Of a stretch of DNA of 6,881 nucleotides, positions 6,826-6,881 are shown one piece after another. This stretch comes from an uncultured Bacillaceae bacterium (GTDB lineage Bacteria > Bacillota > Bacilli > Bacillales > Caldibacillaceae): positions 1 to 6,881 of the forward strand of contig CALGAD010000049.1 of NCBI GenBank assembly GCA_937951955.1, read 5' to 3'. The translations under genes and the position numbers were made by a program. Every line of letters begins with the position of its first letter. Position 1 is the stretch's first letter. Below the pieces are notes generated by a model that was given only the letters and a program-made list of their open reading frames with translations, ran no database searches and had not been told where the DNA came from.

Positions 6826-6877
6826 AAAAAAAAATAAGGACATCACGATGAAGAGGAAAACTCATGTGATGTCCCTA
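6826..6877 (-). terminator. Rho-independent terminator of an unseen leftward gene
   Basis: On the minus strand GGACATCAC (6874-6866) pairs with GTGATGTCC (6846-6838), extendable by an A-U and a G-U pair at the base. The interior holds a short CTC/GAG helix around a small loop with an internal bulge. The stem is followed by TTATTTTTTTTT (to 6826). The U-tract lies only on the minus-strand side, so it ends a transcript coming from the right of the window and insulates the nuclease gene from it. Confidence 0.85.
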
Positions 6878-6881
6878 TACT

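Overview
The window is dominated by one very long minus-strand gene. It starts at 6431 and is still open at position 1, giving at least 2143 codons with its C-terminus outside the window. The product is a secreted, multidomain nuclease/5'-nucleotidase of the type found on the surface of Gram-positive bacteria (YhcR/ExeM/NucH-like). The strong GGGGG ribosome-binding site, the sigma-A-like promoter, a CcpA cre box, the moderate-to-low G+C content and the acidic protein point to Bacillota, probably a Bacillaceae member. The genus cannot be fixed from this window.

Layout from right to left, which is the direction of transcription: 6826-6877 is a rho-independent terminator ending a leftward transcript from an unseen gene. 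Positions 6504-6825 are AT-rich non-coding DNA with some short direct and inverted repeats. Positions 6454-6503 hold the promoter and an overlapping cre operator, and 6438-6446 the ribosome-binding site. The coding region then gives, in order: signal peptide (residues 1-34), lamin-tail domain (about 40-197), two OB-fold-like segments (about 215-401), a chitobiase/hexosaminidase C-terminal-type beta-sandwich (about 402-477), a YhcR-type OB-fold (about 481-600), a further linker/OB-like region (601-757), an endonuclease/exonuclease/phosphatase (EEP) nuclease (about 758-1064), a first 5'-nucleotidase module (1070-1583), a KNQ linker, a second 5'-nucleotidase module (1587-2100), and the start of a PAPGEEE repeat stalk (from 2109).

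The most striking feature is that the two 5'-nucleotidase modules are encoded by a tandem, in-frame duplication. I found no nucleotide difference between the copies over 1541 bp (133-1673 and 1684-3224; offset 1551 bp = 517 codons). Every catalytic motif I can identify is intact in both copies and in the EEP domain. The inferred role is extracellular breakdown of nucleic acid: the EEP domain cuts DNA or RNA, and the nucleotidase domains then remove phosphate from the nucleotides, supplying phosphate and nucleosides. The cre box overlapping the predicted transcription start suggests catabolite repression, which fits a scavenging enzyme.
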